Assembly: GCF_000151665.1 (NCBI RefSeq)
Contig: NW_013171829.1
Location: 209,636-273,635 of the forward strand
DNA length: 64,000 nt
From: Blastocystis hominis
Taxonomy: Eukaryota; Sar; Bigyra; Opalinata; Blastocystidae
Direction of reading: 5' to 3'
The notes beneath the pieces are model-generated. The model ran no database searches, had not been told where the DNA came from, and was given only the letters and a program-made list of their open reading frames with translations. Made by a program: the position numbers and the translations under genes. Shown here in pieces: positions 10,661 to 18,499 of the stretch (its first letter is position 1; every line of letters starts with the position of its first letter).

Positions 10661-11206
10661 ATGAAGTACAAGAAAACAGAAAACAACACATGGTCTTCCC
10701 TGGTACGCACTTGTGAGGACGAGAATATCGAACTCGCCGACATCATCATTCACACCAAGTATCCGATCAATTCCGAGCGTCTATTCGGCTTCAGTGTTTG
10801 CTCCCCGCAAGCAAATGTGAACTGTGGTTTGATCTTGCACGACTATGATTGCATCGAGATGACATTGGATGAAACTCGTCCACCTTTGTTTACCGAGGAT
10901 GAATGGGAGTATCTATTGCCTCAATTGAAATCCAACGGTTTGCTCGGTGTGCCTCTGAACGTGTTTTGGAGGGGCAACTCACTGCCTCCTCACATCATCG
11001 GTGTAATGACTGAGAATCGTGCTGTTTACTTCTTCTCCAACTACTATGTTCGCGTGGTCTTCAAGGTGGTGGATGATGAAGTGCCTCCCGAGTTGTCCGA
11101 TCTGTTCATCGATGATGGTGCGTGTCTGAAGGGTGTGTACGTTCGTGCATATCAACGAATGGGAGGAAGCGATGCTTCCTCCCGGCGAAACAAAGTTTCG
11201 CCATGA
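10661..11206 (+). CDS. Hypothetical Polinton protein
   Basis: The 181-residue product has no family I recognise. It begins at CTAAATG and is transcribed divergently from the NPxTGR gene. The last ~18 residues (GGSDASSRRNKVSP) are encoded by two GC-rich hairpins (11161-11202), so the native C-terminus was probably rewritten when those hairpins arrived. AGTAAA follows the stop by about 10 nt. A decayed fragment of the same gene (GACLKGVYVKPYER) is present in the second Polinton relic near 36225-36275, which supports it as a real Polinton gene. Confidence 0.6.
   Translation: MKYKKTENNTWSSLVRTCEDENIELADIIIHTKYPINSERLFGFSVCSPQANVNCGLILHDYDCIEMTLDETRPPLFTEDEWEYLLPQLKSNGLLGVPLNVFWRGNSLPPHIIGVMTENRAVYFFSNYYVRVVFKVVDDEVPPELSDLFIDDGACLKGVYVRAYQRMGGSDASSRRNKVSP
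11161..11202. repeat. Two GC-rich triloop hairpins
   Basis: 11161-11183 has a 10-bp stem with loop GAT; 11184-11202 has an 8-bp stem with loop AAA. They lie at the 3' end of the preceding coding region and encode its last residues. Confidence 0.85.
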
Positions 11207-11228
11207 AATCATCCAAAGTAAAAAGTAA

Positions 11229-11861
11229 ATGTCGTACATTTTCAGCAGCAATGGAAACAACTACACGTTCAAGAAGCTCGACAACATGCTCATCAACATG
11301 CCAGAGAAGGACGGTCATCATGTGCTAATTCGAGAGACAGTGGATGGTGTTCCTCAATACTCGTGGGGGAGTGCGGCTTGTATCGTGAAAGCGAACGAAG
11401 CATTTGTCTTCGAATACACACCAGAAACTACCGAATCATTCAATAGCGAATGGGGTGGTGATGGTATGCCGCCTATGCCGTCCGGATCATACCTGATAAC
11501 CACGACTGTCATAACGTACCTTCCTGACGACATGTTCAACGATTGCACGTCAATCGAATCCGTGGTTGAAAAGGGTTATCGAGTGCTAGTCACGTTTGAC
11601 AACACGCCTATCCTAGACAGACCGTACATCGATACATTGAATAGTCTTGTGTCTCATACTGGTTATGCTGTTGTGAATATTGGGGGAAACGAGGGGGCAC
11701 GTAGTGCCCCCGGGGGAAGCGTTGCTTCCCCCTACAACTCTCCTGTCCTTCGTACGTATTCGAATCTTCCTCTCATGCTTCTAGGTGGTGTGAAGAGCAT
11801 CACGATCGTTTTCGAACATTTAGGCGACGTTGTTGCTTCTTCTTCTTCTGGCTCCTCGTAA
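11229..11861 (+). CDS. Hypothetical Polinton protein, conserved in the relic copy
   Basis: The 210-residue product has no recognised domain. It starts at AGTAAATG. Residues ~150-168 (NEGARSAPGGSVASP) are encoded by two hairpins at 11693-11732 that interrupt an otherwise continuous frame. The C-terminus is serine-rich. Its last 62 bp overlap, tail to tail, the 3' end of the integrase gene. The same order and a similar overlap occur in the relic Polinton (35615-36202, minus strand). The gene position suggests a conserved accessory or virion component, but no function can be assigned. Confidence 0.62.
   Translation: MSYIFSSNGNNYTFKKLDNMLINMPEKDGHHVLIRETVDGVPQYSWGSAACIVKANEAFVFEYTPETTESFNSEWGGDGMPPMPSGSYLITTTVITYLPDDMFNDCTSIESVVEKGYRVLVTFDNTPILDRPYIDTLNSLVSHTGYAVVNIGGNEGARSAPGGSVASPYNSPVLRTYSNLPLMLLGGVKSITIVFEHLGDVVASSSSGSS
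11693..11732. repeat. Two GC-rich triloop hairpins inside a coding region
   Basis: 11693-11711 has an 8-bp stem with loop GTA; 11712-11732 has a 9-bp stem with loop GTT. Both are read through in frame by the 11229-11861 gene. Confidence 0.85.
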
Positions 11862-12796
11862 TGGGTCGATGTGACCTTGCTGCATCTCTCAATGCATTGG
11901 GTTCCTTTCGACTCTTGGATCGCGTGACTGGTGGTGCTGGCTGTGGTTTGCATTTGCTTGCCAGGAGTTCCCAATGATAGCACTTCTGCTTGCTACCGCT
12001 TTCCATATTCTTCACTTCGTACATCAATGGCATGAATCGATCGTCAATGTCAACAACTTGATACAAGTCCTGAGACCATTTGCTCGTCAATGATCGCTTT
12101 TCCAGAACACGAGGTCTTCGTGTCACTCGAACATAATCACCCACATCGAATTGAGGCGTCGTGTCCTTCGCTGTCATGTTGGATGGTTCTGTCTTCTCCG
12201 TGTACAAGATATCGTTGTTCCAAATGTCAGTGGGTGTATATCCGGTGTCTCTGTTCTTCCTTGCATTGTGTCTACGAACCGCACCATCGATCAAATCGAA
12301 CCATACACCTTTCGATTGATTGAATGGAACCATGATGTCTTCCTTGATATCTCGAATTGCTCGTTCGGCTAGTACTGCCTTATTCGCTGAATCCATGTGA
12401 TACATGGTGATGTCATACTTGTCCAAGATGTTGGTACGAAAGATGGCATTGGTGAACTCGGTGCCTCGCATCAGAGCAAATATGCTTTGGTGGTCCGTAT
12501 GTCTGAATGATGTCCTTTATCGCATGCGTGACTTCTGTGGCACTCTTGCTTTTCAGTCGCCGAGCCATCAGGTATTTCGAATATCCATCAATGCATACAA
12601 GGACATACTTGTATCCACGATTCTTGTGGAATCCTGTACTCTTCTGTCTGCCCAACACTTCCTGAATCCATTTGTCTTGTTTGGAAGAGAAATCGATGAG
12701 ATCGATGAAGTATATGTTTCTCTTGAATGAACTGATGATCACTCGAGTGGCGCCTCTTCGTTTTGCTGGCTTGCGTAGTTCCTTGATCTCGTTCAT
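11800..12796 (-). pseudogene. int: Polinton DDE integrase, frameshifted
   Basis: This retrovirus-type integrase should cut and join the element into host DNA. The catalytic residues are all present but split between two frames: D in VLVCIDGYSKY, D in ICSD followed by GTEF, and E in AERAIRDIK. A C-terminal SH3/chromo-like region follows (FDVGDYVRVTRRP...SKWSQDLYQVVDID). The N-terminal piece is 12413-12796 (127 codons) and the C-terminal piece is 11800-12471. Compared with the relic copy at 34669, one extra base near 12470, just after the second catalytic D, breaks the frame. The start codon lies 2 nt from that of the divergent gene at 12799. Confidence 0.9.
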
Positions 12797-12798
12797 AA

Positions 12799-12990
12799 AT
12801 GAACCGCTTTATTCAATGGTTGAAAGGGATATGGAAATGGATGAATAAGAGAAAAAACCACAAACTGGTTATTGACTCGAAATGCAAGGACAGATGTCAC
12901 TGCCTGTGCGTGTATAACGAGAAGAATGAATCAAGTGACGACAGTGGAAGCGATATTTCCATTAGTCCAACAGAGATTAAAGTGAAATGA
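12799..12990 (+). CDS. Small basic hypothetical protein
   Basis: This 63-codon ORF has an N-terminal amphipathic Trp/Lys-rich part (about 1-20), a CKDRCHCLC cysteine cluster (about 29-37) and a Ser/Asp-rich tail. It starts at CATAAATG, where the integrase start codon lies on the opposite strand just 2 nt away. Its stop lies within AAAGTGAAATGA. The first codons (MNRFIQ) persist at the same place beside the integrase of the relic Polinton (near 34640), which suggests a conserved gene. The function is unknown. Confidence 0.5.
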   Translation: MNRFIQWLKGIWKWMNKRKNHKLVIDSKCKDRCHCLCVYNEKNESSDDSGSDISISPTEIKVK

Positions 12991-13038
12991 GGGATGCCTA
13001 AATAGATTTAAATAATGTAAACATAAATAGAAATACAA

Positions 13039-13404
13039 ATGAACTGTTGGATGAATGATGAACGTCTTGATATCACACGTAAATATGTGCATGATATGAT
13101 TAATTCATTTGTTGATGATCCCAAAGGTACAAATTATCATAATGAGTATAATCCTCCTTATATGATGATAAATTCACCTGATCTTCAACATCTTCTTGTG
13201 AAATCATGTAATGATGATAAATACATAGTGAAGTGGGGTGAAGTAGGAGGACTTGCTGAACTCCGTGCTTTCAATGAGAATATCTATGATATCGAAGGTC
13301 ATCGTGTGATGACATTAGGTGGTGGTATAATTCTCATTGATATCGATGGTGTTGCATTTGATCAACTCGAATGTGTATCGGGTAAACGATTACCGCCAAA
13401 GTAA
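13039..13404 (+). CDS. Hypothetical Polinton protein
   Basis: The 121-residue product has no recognised family. The C-terminal half reads like a compact alpha/beta fold (GGLAELRAFNENIYDIEG, then GGGIILIDIDGVAFDQLE). The stop TAA lies inside CAAAGTAAAA, the AGTRAA-like motif shared by several neighbouring genes. It is followed by the largest cluster of GC hairpins in the element. Confidence 0.5.
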   Translation: MNCWMNDERLDITRKYVHDMINSFVDDPKGTNYHNEYNPPYMMINSPDLQHLLVKSCNDDKYIVKWGEVGGLAELRAFNENIYDIEGHRVMTLGGGIILIDIDGVAFDQLECVSGKRLPPK

Positions 13405-13448
13405 AAGACTGGAAGCTATGGTTTCCAAGTCGCCCTTATTTCACTTTG

Positions 13449-13604
13449 TGGGAAGCCTTCGGCTCCCCTAAAGTAGGGAGGCAACTACGTGGGGGAGCTA
13501 TGCTCCCCGGGACGACTTCGTCGTCCCTCGTTGCCCCGGGGGAGACGTAGTCTCCCCTCACAGTGGGAGGAACTGCGTTCCTCCCGGGGAGCCTTCGGCT
13601 CCCC
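13449..13604. repeat. Cluster of about seven GC-rich hairpins, partly nested
   Basis: Clear members are 13539-13557 (loop GTA), 13565-13585 (loop TGC) and 13586-13604 (loop TTC), with a slightly mismatched one near 13450-13468. Between ~13477 and ~13537, an outer GGCAAC/GTTGCC pair encloses two complete inner hairpins (loops TAT and TTC). The last hairpin ends at the stop codon of the fibre-like gene. Confidence 0.88.
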
Positions 13605-14905
13605 TAAAGTTCTACAATCGTGACTTGGAAGTTCGAGTATAAGTGCGAGATAGTTGTATCACCGCTGCGTGTCACAACGAGCGATAGTGCGCCATCCTTT
13701 GTCGGTGTAACAATCGATGTGCCAGACACATTCATTGTTGGGGTTGGGTTGTCAAGTGTTGTCTTCAGCAACGTTGCTTGAGACGTAGTGATTACCAAGG
13801 TCGGCGTGTCTGTAAAGCCTACGAATGCCTGTTCGTAGTTACCACACTTGAGACTCAAATCGATCGTGACCAGATACTTGCTGTTCGAAGATAACATGAG
13901 CCCTTCCGTCAAGTTCGAATTGTCTGATCCGAGATACTCGGACACGACACTGTGACCGCTGCCTGACCAGGTGTACGTGAACGTCTTGGAGAGCTTGGCA
14001 GGCTGTGGCTCGAAGGATATTCCACTGCTAGATACATTCAAGACGTACGATCCTGCTGTGGACGGTAAGGTCAACTTGCTCACACCCGCTCCATCGTTGA
14101 TCACGATACACCGCTCCGTGCTAGTGCAGCCGAGGATGTCCTGGTAGATGGTAGAGGCGTCAAGGACGCTCGTCGTGGGTACTTCATTATTTGTTTCCTT
14201 CTTGAATACAAAATAACCAGAAGAAACACCCATTGCAGGTACGGTTACACCATATGCAGTATTATCCTTGTAAGCAATGAGACACATGTTTGTCGATTGT
14301 ACACCGAGGGTATCGTGGAATAGAGTTGAGGCGTTCAATGTCTCGAATGTGTACTGAATTCCGAAAGCCCCAGCCTCTACTCCTTTCAGGATGTACGTCC
14401 CGGACTGATCTGGCAGGAACAGATTTGTACGAGTGCTCGTTGTCGAGTTCCAGTTGGCAATCGCGAACTTGTTCGACGTGTTGCCGAGACCGATAGCCGT
14501 GTTGATCGTAGTTGCATCAATTGTCGAGAATGAAGGTACGCCATTCTCGTCCATGTTCAGCACGTACTTGCCGCTACCCGGCAAGTCGAGTTCACCAAAG
14601 GTGCTATTGTTGACAAAGTATGGAATCGTTCCTTTGGCAGCAATGGTGATCGCCTGACTGTTACTGTCTTTGAAGTACGAGTTGTCGAGCGTGGTGAACT
14701 CTTCAGGCTGGTCAGGTACTACGACACCCGCGTCCGTCCATGTGAATACATTGTTGTTGTTGGTGAGCACGTAGTTTCCATTCCCACTCGGTAATGGGAA
14801 TGTGTCGAAAGAACCATCCGAGTAGTACTGGAGACCACTCGTCATCTCCTTGCGTTTGAATACTCCATTTTGGAGATATACAAGTTTCTCTGCTGTGGTT
14901 GCCAT
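13604..14905 (-). CDS. Fibre-like repetitive structural protein
   Basis: The 433-residue product is built from repeated short beta-rich units with the pattern LP...G.Y.L....G...F (for example LPSGNGNYVLTNNNNVFTW, LPGSGKYVLNMDENGVPSF, LPDQSGTYILKG, LPSTAGSYVLNVSSSGISF). It ends in a globular beta domain (about 300-433). This architecture is typical of viral and phage fibre or spike proteins, so it is a candidate receptor-binding appendage of the Polinton virion. No catalytic motif is visible. It starts at ATACATAAATG and is divergent from the candidate major capsid gene. Confidence 0.6.
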   Translation of the reverse strand: MATTAEKLVYLQNGVFKRKEMTSGLQYYSDGSFDTFPLPSGNGNYVLTNNNNVFTWTDAGVVVPDQPEEFTTLDNSYFKDSNSQAITIAAKGTIPYFVNNSTFGELDLPGSGKYVLNMDENGVPSFSTIDATTINTAIGLGNTSNKFAIANWNSTTSTRTNLFLPDQSGTYILKGVEAGAFGIQYTFETLNASTLFHDTLGVQSTNMCLIAYKDNTAYGVTVPAMGVSSGYFVFKKETNNEVPTTSVLDASTIYQDILGCTSTERCIVINDGAGVSKLTLPSTAGSYVLNVSSSGISFEPQPAKLSKTFTYTWSGSGHSVVSEYLGSDNSNLTEGLMLSSNSKYLVTIDLSLKCGNYEQAFVGFTDTPTLVITTSQATLLKTTLDNPTPTMNVSGTSIVTPTKDGALSLVVTRSGDTTISHLYSNFQVTIVEL

Positions 14906-14945
14906 TTATGTATGGGGGACGATTTGTTTTTTCTCCCTGTATTCA

Positions 14946-14988
14946 GGGGAGCCGCAGGCTCCCCGGGCGAGAATTTTAATTCTCGCCC
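14946..14988. repeat. Two GC-rich hairpins between divergent structural genes
   Basis: 14946-14964 has an 8-bp stem with loop GCA; 14965-14988 has a 10-bp stem with loop TTTA. They fill most of the spacer between the fibre-like and candidate capsid genes. Confidence 0.85.
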
Positions 14989-14996
14989 TATAATAA

Positions 14997-16286
14997 ATGG
15001 ATACTACAATTCCTCCTGTGCATAACTACGAATCGCAGATTGTGTTCAGCAATCAGTCCAATAACATCAAGTCGACCGATGTGATCAATTGGACGATCGC
15101 TCCATCCGGTGATGACGTGTACTTCAATCTCTACAAGTCACGAATGACGTTCAAGCTCAAGATCACCGGGTTGGCAAATAATGCGAGCAGTTCGTCGAAG
15201 GATATCTATGTTCCGGTGAAGAAGAACATGTCGGGCATTGTGAACAACACGAAGGTCACGTACACCTATTGGAATGGTGAGAACTTGGCGTCCTTGCCTC
15301 TGAGTGCAGACAATGAGAACATCGGTCAGATCCGGTCACTCTTGAATGCGCTCACGGACAACAAGCACAACAATGTGGTGAACGAGGGACTGAAGGAACT
15401 GTCCTACATCTACTACGATGACCGTGACTACGATACAACCGATAAAACCGCGAGAACTGCGGCCATCCTGGGTCGACCTTATGGCGGGAAGTTATTCTAC
15501 AACATGCTCAAGTTCGTACAGCCACCTGGATCGACCACGGCGTACACGACGATCAATGTGAACTTTGCAGATATCTTTGAAGGTTGTTCTCAGGAACGAT
15601 TCATCAATCTCACGCAGATGGATGCTCAGATCTATCCCACGAACGACGATGCATACTTCTACATCGATGCTGGCAAAATCAATACCGCTACAAGTCCGGA
15701 CGCTGTTCCATCAGCCACGGCTTTCACCGGTGTGTACTTCGATACGTGTACGCTTTGGTATCACAGTTACAAGACGAGCGATGATTCGACCTTCGATCCT
15801 GAGGACACTCAGTTGGTGAAGAATCAGATCATGACCAAGACGTTCCGTATTCCTTCTGGCCAGAACTTCATCGATGATCGTGTGCTGGTCAACTTCCCCG
15901 TCAAGATGATGTTCATGATGTTCACGGACGACAATGGCGATTTCTCGACTCTCAAGGACATTCGTTTCAAGCGTATCTCATTGAACATCGCTGGTGAACA
16001 GAAGCGTATCATCAATGTGGACAACACGAACACACCTGATGGAATTGATCACACGTTCTTCGAATGGATGGACTATCTTTGCAATAGTCGTTCCGACGAG
16101 TACGACACGTTGTTGACGTACAAGACGTGGTTGAATCAGTTCCGAATCTTCGCCTTCCCGTTAGCCGAGTGGTTCCCGATGCGAGCATCGAATCAGATCC
16201 AATTCGAAATCGAGTTGGAAGAGGATGTTGCAGCGACGATCCAGATGCACCTCATCATGATCCGTGCCAACACGGTGGGAGCGTAA
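14997..16286 (+). CDS. MCP: Candidate major capsid protein (double jelly-roll type)
   Basis: The 429-residue protein is beta-rich with no membrane span. It sits in a Polinton between the fibre-like gene and the ATPase gene. Its N-terminus (VHNYESQIVFSNQSNNIKSTD) and C-terminal SNQIQFEIELEEDVAATIQM fit my impression of Polinton double jelly-roll capsids, which form the icosahedral shell. Length is at the short end of that family. No signature motif proves it, so the call rests on size, composition, context and lack of a better candidate. It starts at AATAAATG, and its stop codon lies in the first of the hairpins that follow. Confidence 0.5.
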   Translation: MDTTIPPVHNYESQIVFSNQSNNIKSTDVINWTIAPSGDDVYFNLYKSRMTFKLKITGLANNASSSSKDIYVPVKKNMSGIVNNTKVTYTYWNGENLASLPLSADNENIGQIRSLLNALTDNKHNNVVNEGLKELSYIYYDDRDYDTTDKTARTAAILGRPYGGKLFYNMLKFVQPPGSTTAYTTINVNFADIFEGCSQERFINLTQMDAQIYPTNDDAYFYIDAGKINTATSPDAVPSATAFTGVYFDTCTLWYHSYKTSDDSTFDPEDTQLVKNQIMTKTFRIPSGQNFIDDRVLVNFPVKMMFMMFTDDNGDFSTLKDIRFKRISLNIAGEQKRIINVDNTNTPDGIDHTFFEWMDYLCNSRSDEYDTLLTYKTWLNQFRIFAFPLAEWFPMRASNQIQFEIELEEDVAATIQMHLIMIRANTVGA

Positions 16287-16380
16287 AACGCTCCCGGGGC
16301 AGCATCGCTGCCCCACAGGTGGGAGCGTAAGGGGAGCCGCAGGTTTGTATGGTAACTTGGGAGGCATCTGCGATGCCTCC
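16277..16380. repeat. GC-rich hairpin cluster after the capsid gene
   Basis: Clear hairpins are 16277-16295 (loop AAA; contains the capsid stop codon), 16296-16314 (loop ATC) and 16360-16380 (loop TGC). Degraded half-hairpins lie between them. Confidence 0.82.
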
Positions 16381-16426
16381 ATAACTAATATCACTTAAAG
16401 ATTTCAATAAATAAATATAAATAGAT

Positions 16427-16972
16427 ATGAGCAACAAGATTCAGGTTTTCGATCTTTCCAATGCTTCCAATGTGTCTCTCACTTCGAATGGATTCAAGAA
16501 AGAAGGCGAATCGGCTAAGTATGTCTGCAAGATCACCGATGCTACCATTGTTTTCGTGGGTGACAACTCGAAGTTCGAAACAGACAAGAAGAAACTGTTC
16601 AACACTATCTCCATCACACTGCCCAAGGAGCAATCGGAAGTGTTCAAAAGAATCCTCGATGAGACGAAGAGAGAGAATCAGCCGTGGAGCGAATACGATG
16701 GCGAGATCCAGTTCAAAGTGAAATTGAGTCCGAACACGAAGATCGTGAATAACGACAAGAAGCCTATCAAGATCGATCTGCGAAATGTGCCCTGTGCCGA
16801 TCTTCGCGAATACAAGGATGCAACGATCGATCTTGTGGTAACCGGGGAGAGCAAGGAGTTCATGAAGGAAGATAAGGACGGCAAAAACACCGAGTTCTCG
16901 TACACAACTCTCACAGCAACGCAAATCACAATCAAGGATAAGAATAGTGTCTTCGATTGCGATTTCCTGTAA
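16427..16972 (+). CDS. Hypothetical protein, possibly single-stranded-DNA-binding-like
   Basis: The 181-residue product is rich in Lys and Asp with many predicted beta strands (KYVCKITDATIVFVGDN, ATIDLVVTGES, SYTTLTATQITIKD) and a short acidic tail ending DCDFL. An acidic tail with a terminal hydrophobic residue is seen in several viral ssDNA-binding proteins, but I see no diagnostic OB-fold motif, so this is only a suggestion. The stop TAA is also the TAA of the TAAATG that starts the next small gene, so the two are probably co-expressed. Confidence 0.5.
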   Translation: MSNKIQVFDLSNASNVSLTSNGFKKEGESAKYVCKITDATIVFVGDNSKFETDKKKLFNTISITLPKEQSEVFKRILDETKRENQPWSEYDGEIQFKVKLSPNTKIVNNDKKPIKIDLRNVPCADLREYKDATIDLVVTGESKEFMKEDKDGKNTEFSYTTLTATQITIKDKNSVFDCDFL

Positions 16973-17176
16973 ATGGCTACCGTGGTTGCTGTGACTACCT
17001 TTTTCACTTTGGCTATCATGGTCACCGTGGCTGTCGTGGTTGCCGTGGTTGCCTCCATGAATAAATGGAAGAATCCCCATACATTCGGGGGCGACAAAGT
17101 CGCCCCGGGGTTGTCGAAGACAACCCCATTATCCCCAACATTGATACAACATTGCTCGCTATCAAGAACCGAATAA
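16973..17176 (+). CDS. Small single-span membrane protein
   Basis: This 67-codon ORF starts immediately after the previous stop (TAAATG). Its first ~28 residues are almost entirely V, A, T, F, L and I (VVAVTTFFTLAIMVTVAVVV), a clear transmembrane or signal-anchor segment, followed by NKWK. The rest reads through two hairpins and overlaps the ATPase gene in another frame, so only the first ~35 residues are likely to be functional. Small membrane proteins are common in virus-like elements. Its role is unknown. Confidence 0.45.
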   Translation: MATVVAVTTFFTLAIMVTVAVVVAVVASMNKWKNPHTFGGDKVAPGLSKTTPLSPTLIQHCSLSRTE

Positions 17177-18462
17177 GACGATTTAACCATCGATGTCCGT
17201 ATAACAACAAACGATTGACGAGAAGAACAGAAAATACGCTCAATCAAGCCGAAGTAATGCAGGATACCATCAAACAACGGATGGAGAATGAAACCGATGA
17301 AGAGAAGAGCAAGCAATATGCCAAAATACTGCGAGAACTAGCCGACTACATCCAACCAGAGCAGACCATTGACGAGCAATTGCAGGATCTTCGACAGAAC
17401 AAGGAAAGCATGGGTATTATGAAGTTCGACTGGGAACTTGATTGCCAGGACACATTCCTCAATCAATTCACACTCATCATTGCTCCTTCCAAGTCGGGTA
17501 AGTCGTTCCTCATCAATCAGTTGTGCTACGAGATACCTCATTCGTTCGACAAGATCTGCTTCTTCATGGGAAAGGTCAGCTATGAAAACAAGTGTCCACA
17601 AGTGCTCAAACATGTCGCCAACAAAGCAGGCATCAAGACACAATGGATCAACACTGACAACGAAGTACGTCCTGACTTTACCGATAGTGAGGACGTCGCG
17701 TACAAACAATTGAATGACGATGGATCAAGTGTGGCGATCTACAATGACACCACATACCCCTCGATCTACATCTTCGACGACTTGTACACGAAGCCGAACG
17801 ATCACTGGGTGGTGAACTTCATGGACACCATGGCTTGCATGAGTCGACATCGAAAGACCAGTTGCTTCATTGCATTCCAAGGATTCTCTCGATTGAGCAA
17901 CAAGATCCTGGACAACGCCACTCGAATCTTCTTGTACTACGATATCCTTGGACGAGAGGATCTGTGGCGCAAAATGAAGATACCACCACCGAGTAATTTG
18001 AGTGAGGTACTTCGTGATATCCAGATGGGCATGCACACACGATGGTACTACCTGGACGACGATTCGTTGGTCGAGTACGTCCCATACGAACTGAGTAGCA
18101 AACAACAAGCAATCAACAAGATGCGATCGAAGTTACCGAAGGCATTGAGTGATGAACGAAAACGCAAAGAAGTGGAAGAGAAACAACGACAAGTGCAGCA
18201 ACTCGAAGAGGAACTTGGCAAGGGTATAGCGAGAAGTGAGGACAAGAGAAACAAGAGAGACAAGAGTCGCACGTACAATCTCTTGGACATCAAAGAAGCC
18301 GTTGAAATCAAACCACAGGACTACAGCAAAGCCATCAACACCAAGGAATTCCAGTTCGTACAGAAACCGAGAGACGGCATGGCAAACGTGGATCAACCTA
18401 AAGATAGCAATGTACGACAAAGTAAAAAGAAAGGACTACGATCGAGGTATGGACTGGCATAG
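17065..18462 (+). CDS. FtsK/HerA-type genome packaging ATPase (A32-like)
   Basis: The 465-residue ATPase is expected to pump the element's DNA into capsids. Walker A is IIAPSKSGKSFL (about 138-149), Walker B is SIYIFDDL (about 232-239), and the following MSRHRKTSCFIAFQGFSRLS matches the conserved sensor region of the A32-like family. The C-terminal 120 residues are Lys/Glu/Gln-rich and probably coiled coil. The start is ATAAATG at 17065, overlapping the small membrane-protein ORF. Residues ~8-22 are encoded by two hairpins at 17088-17127. A stop TAG is followed by CAAAGTAAAA. Confidence 0.9.
   Translation: MEESPYIRGRQSRPGVVEDNPIIPNIDTTLLAIKNRIRRFNHRCPYNNKRLTRRTENTLNQAEVMQDTIKQRMENETDEEKSKQYAKILRELADYIQPEQTIDEQLQDLRQNKESMGIMKFDWELDCQDTFLNQFTLIIAPSKSGKSFLINQLCYEIPHSFDKICFFMGKVSYENKCPQVLKHVANKAGIKTQWINTDNEVRPDFTDSEDVAYKQLNDDGSSVAIYNDTTYPSIYIFDDLYTKPNDHWVVNFMDTMACMSRHRKTSCFIAFQGFSRLSNKILDNATRIFLYYDILGREDLWRKMKIPPPSNLSEVLRDIQMGMHTRWYYLDDDSLVEYVPYELSSKQQAINKMRSKLPKALSDERKRKEVEEKQRQVQQLEEELGKGIARSEDKRNKRDKSRTYNLLDIKEAVEIKPQDYSKAINTKEFQFVQKPRDGMANVDQPKDSNVRQSKKKGLRSRYGLA
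17088..17127. repeat. Two GC-rich hairpins at the 5' end of the ATPase gene
   Basis: 17088-17106 has an 8-bp stem with loop AAA; 17107-17127 has a 9-bp stem with loop GAA. Both are translated in the ATPase frame. Confidence 0.85.
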
Positions 18463-18499
18463 CCAAAGTAAAAAAAAGGACAACCATGTTTACTTTGGG

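Noticed and set aside
13449-13604. CRISPR-like array
   Set aside because: The repeated units are different self-complementary hairpins without constant repeats or uniform spacers, and the genome is eukaryotic.
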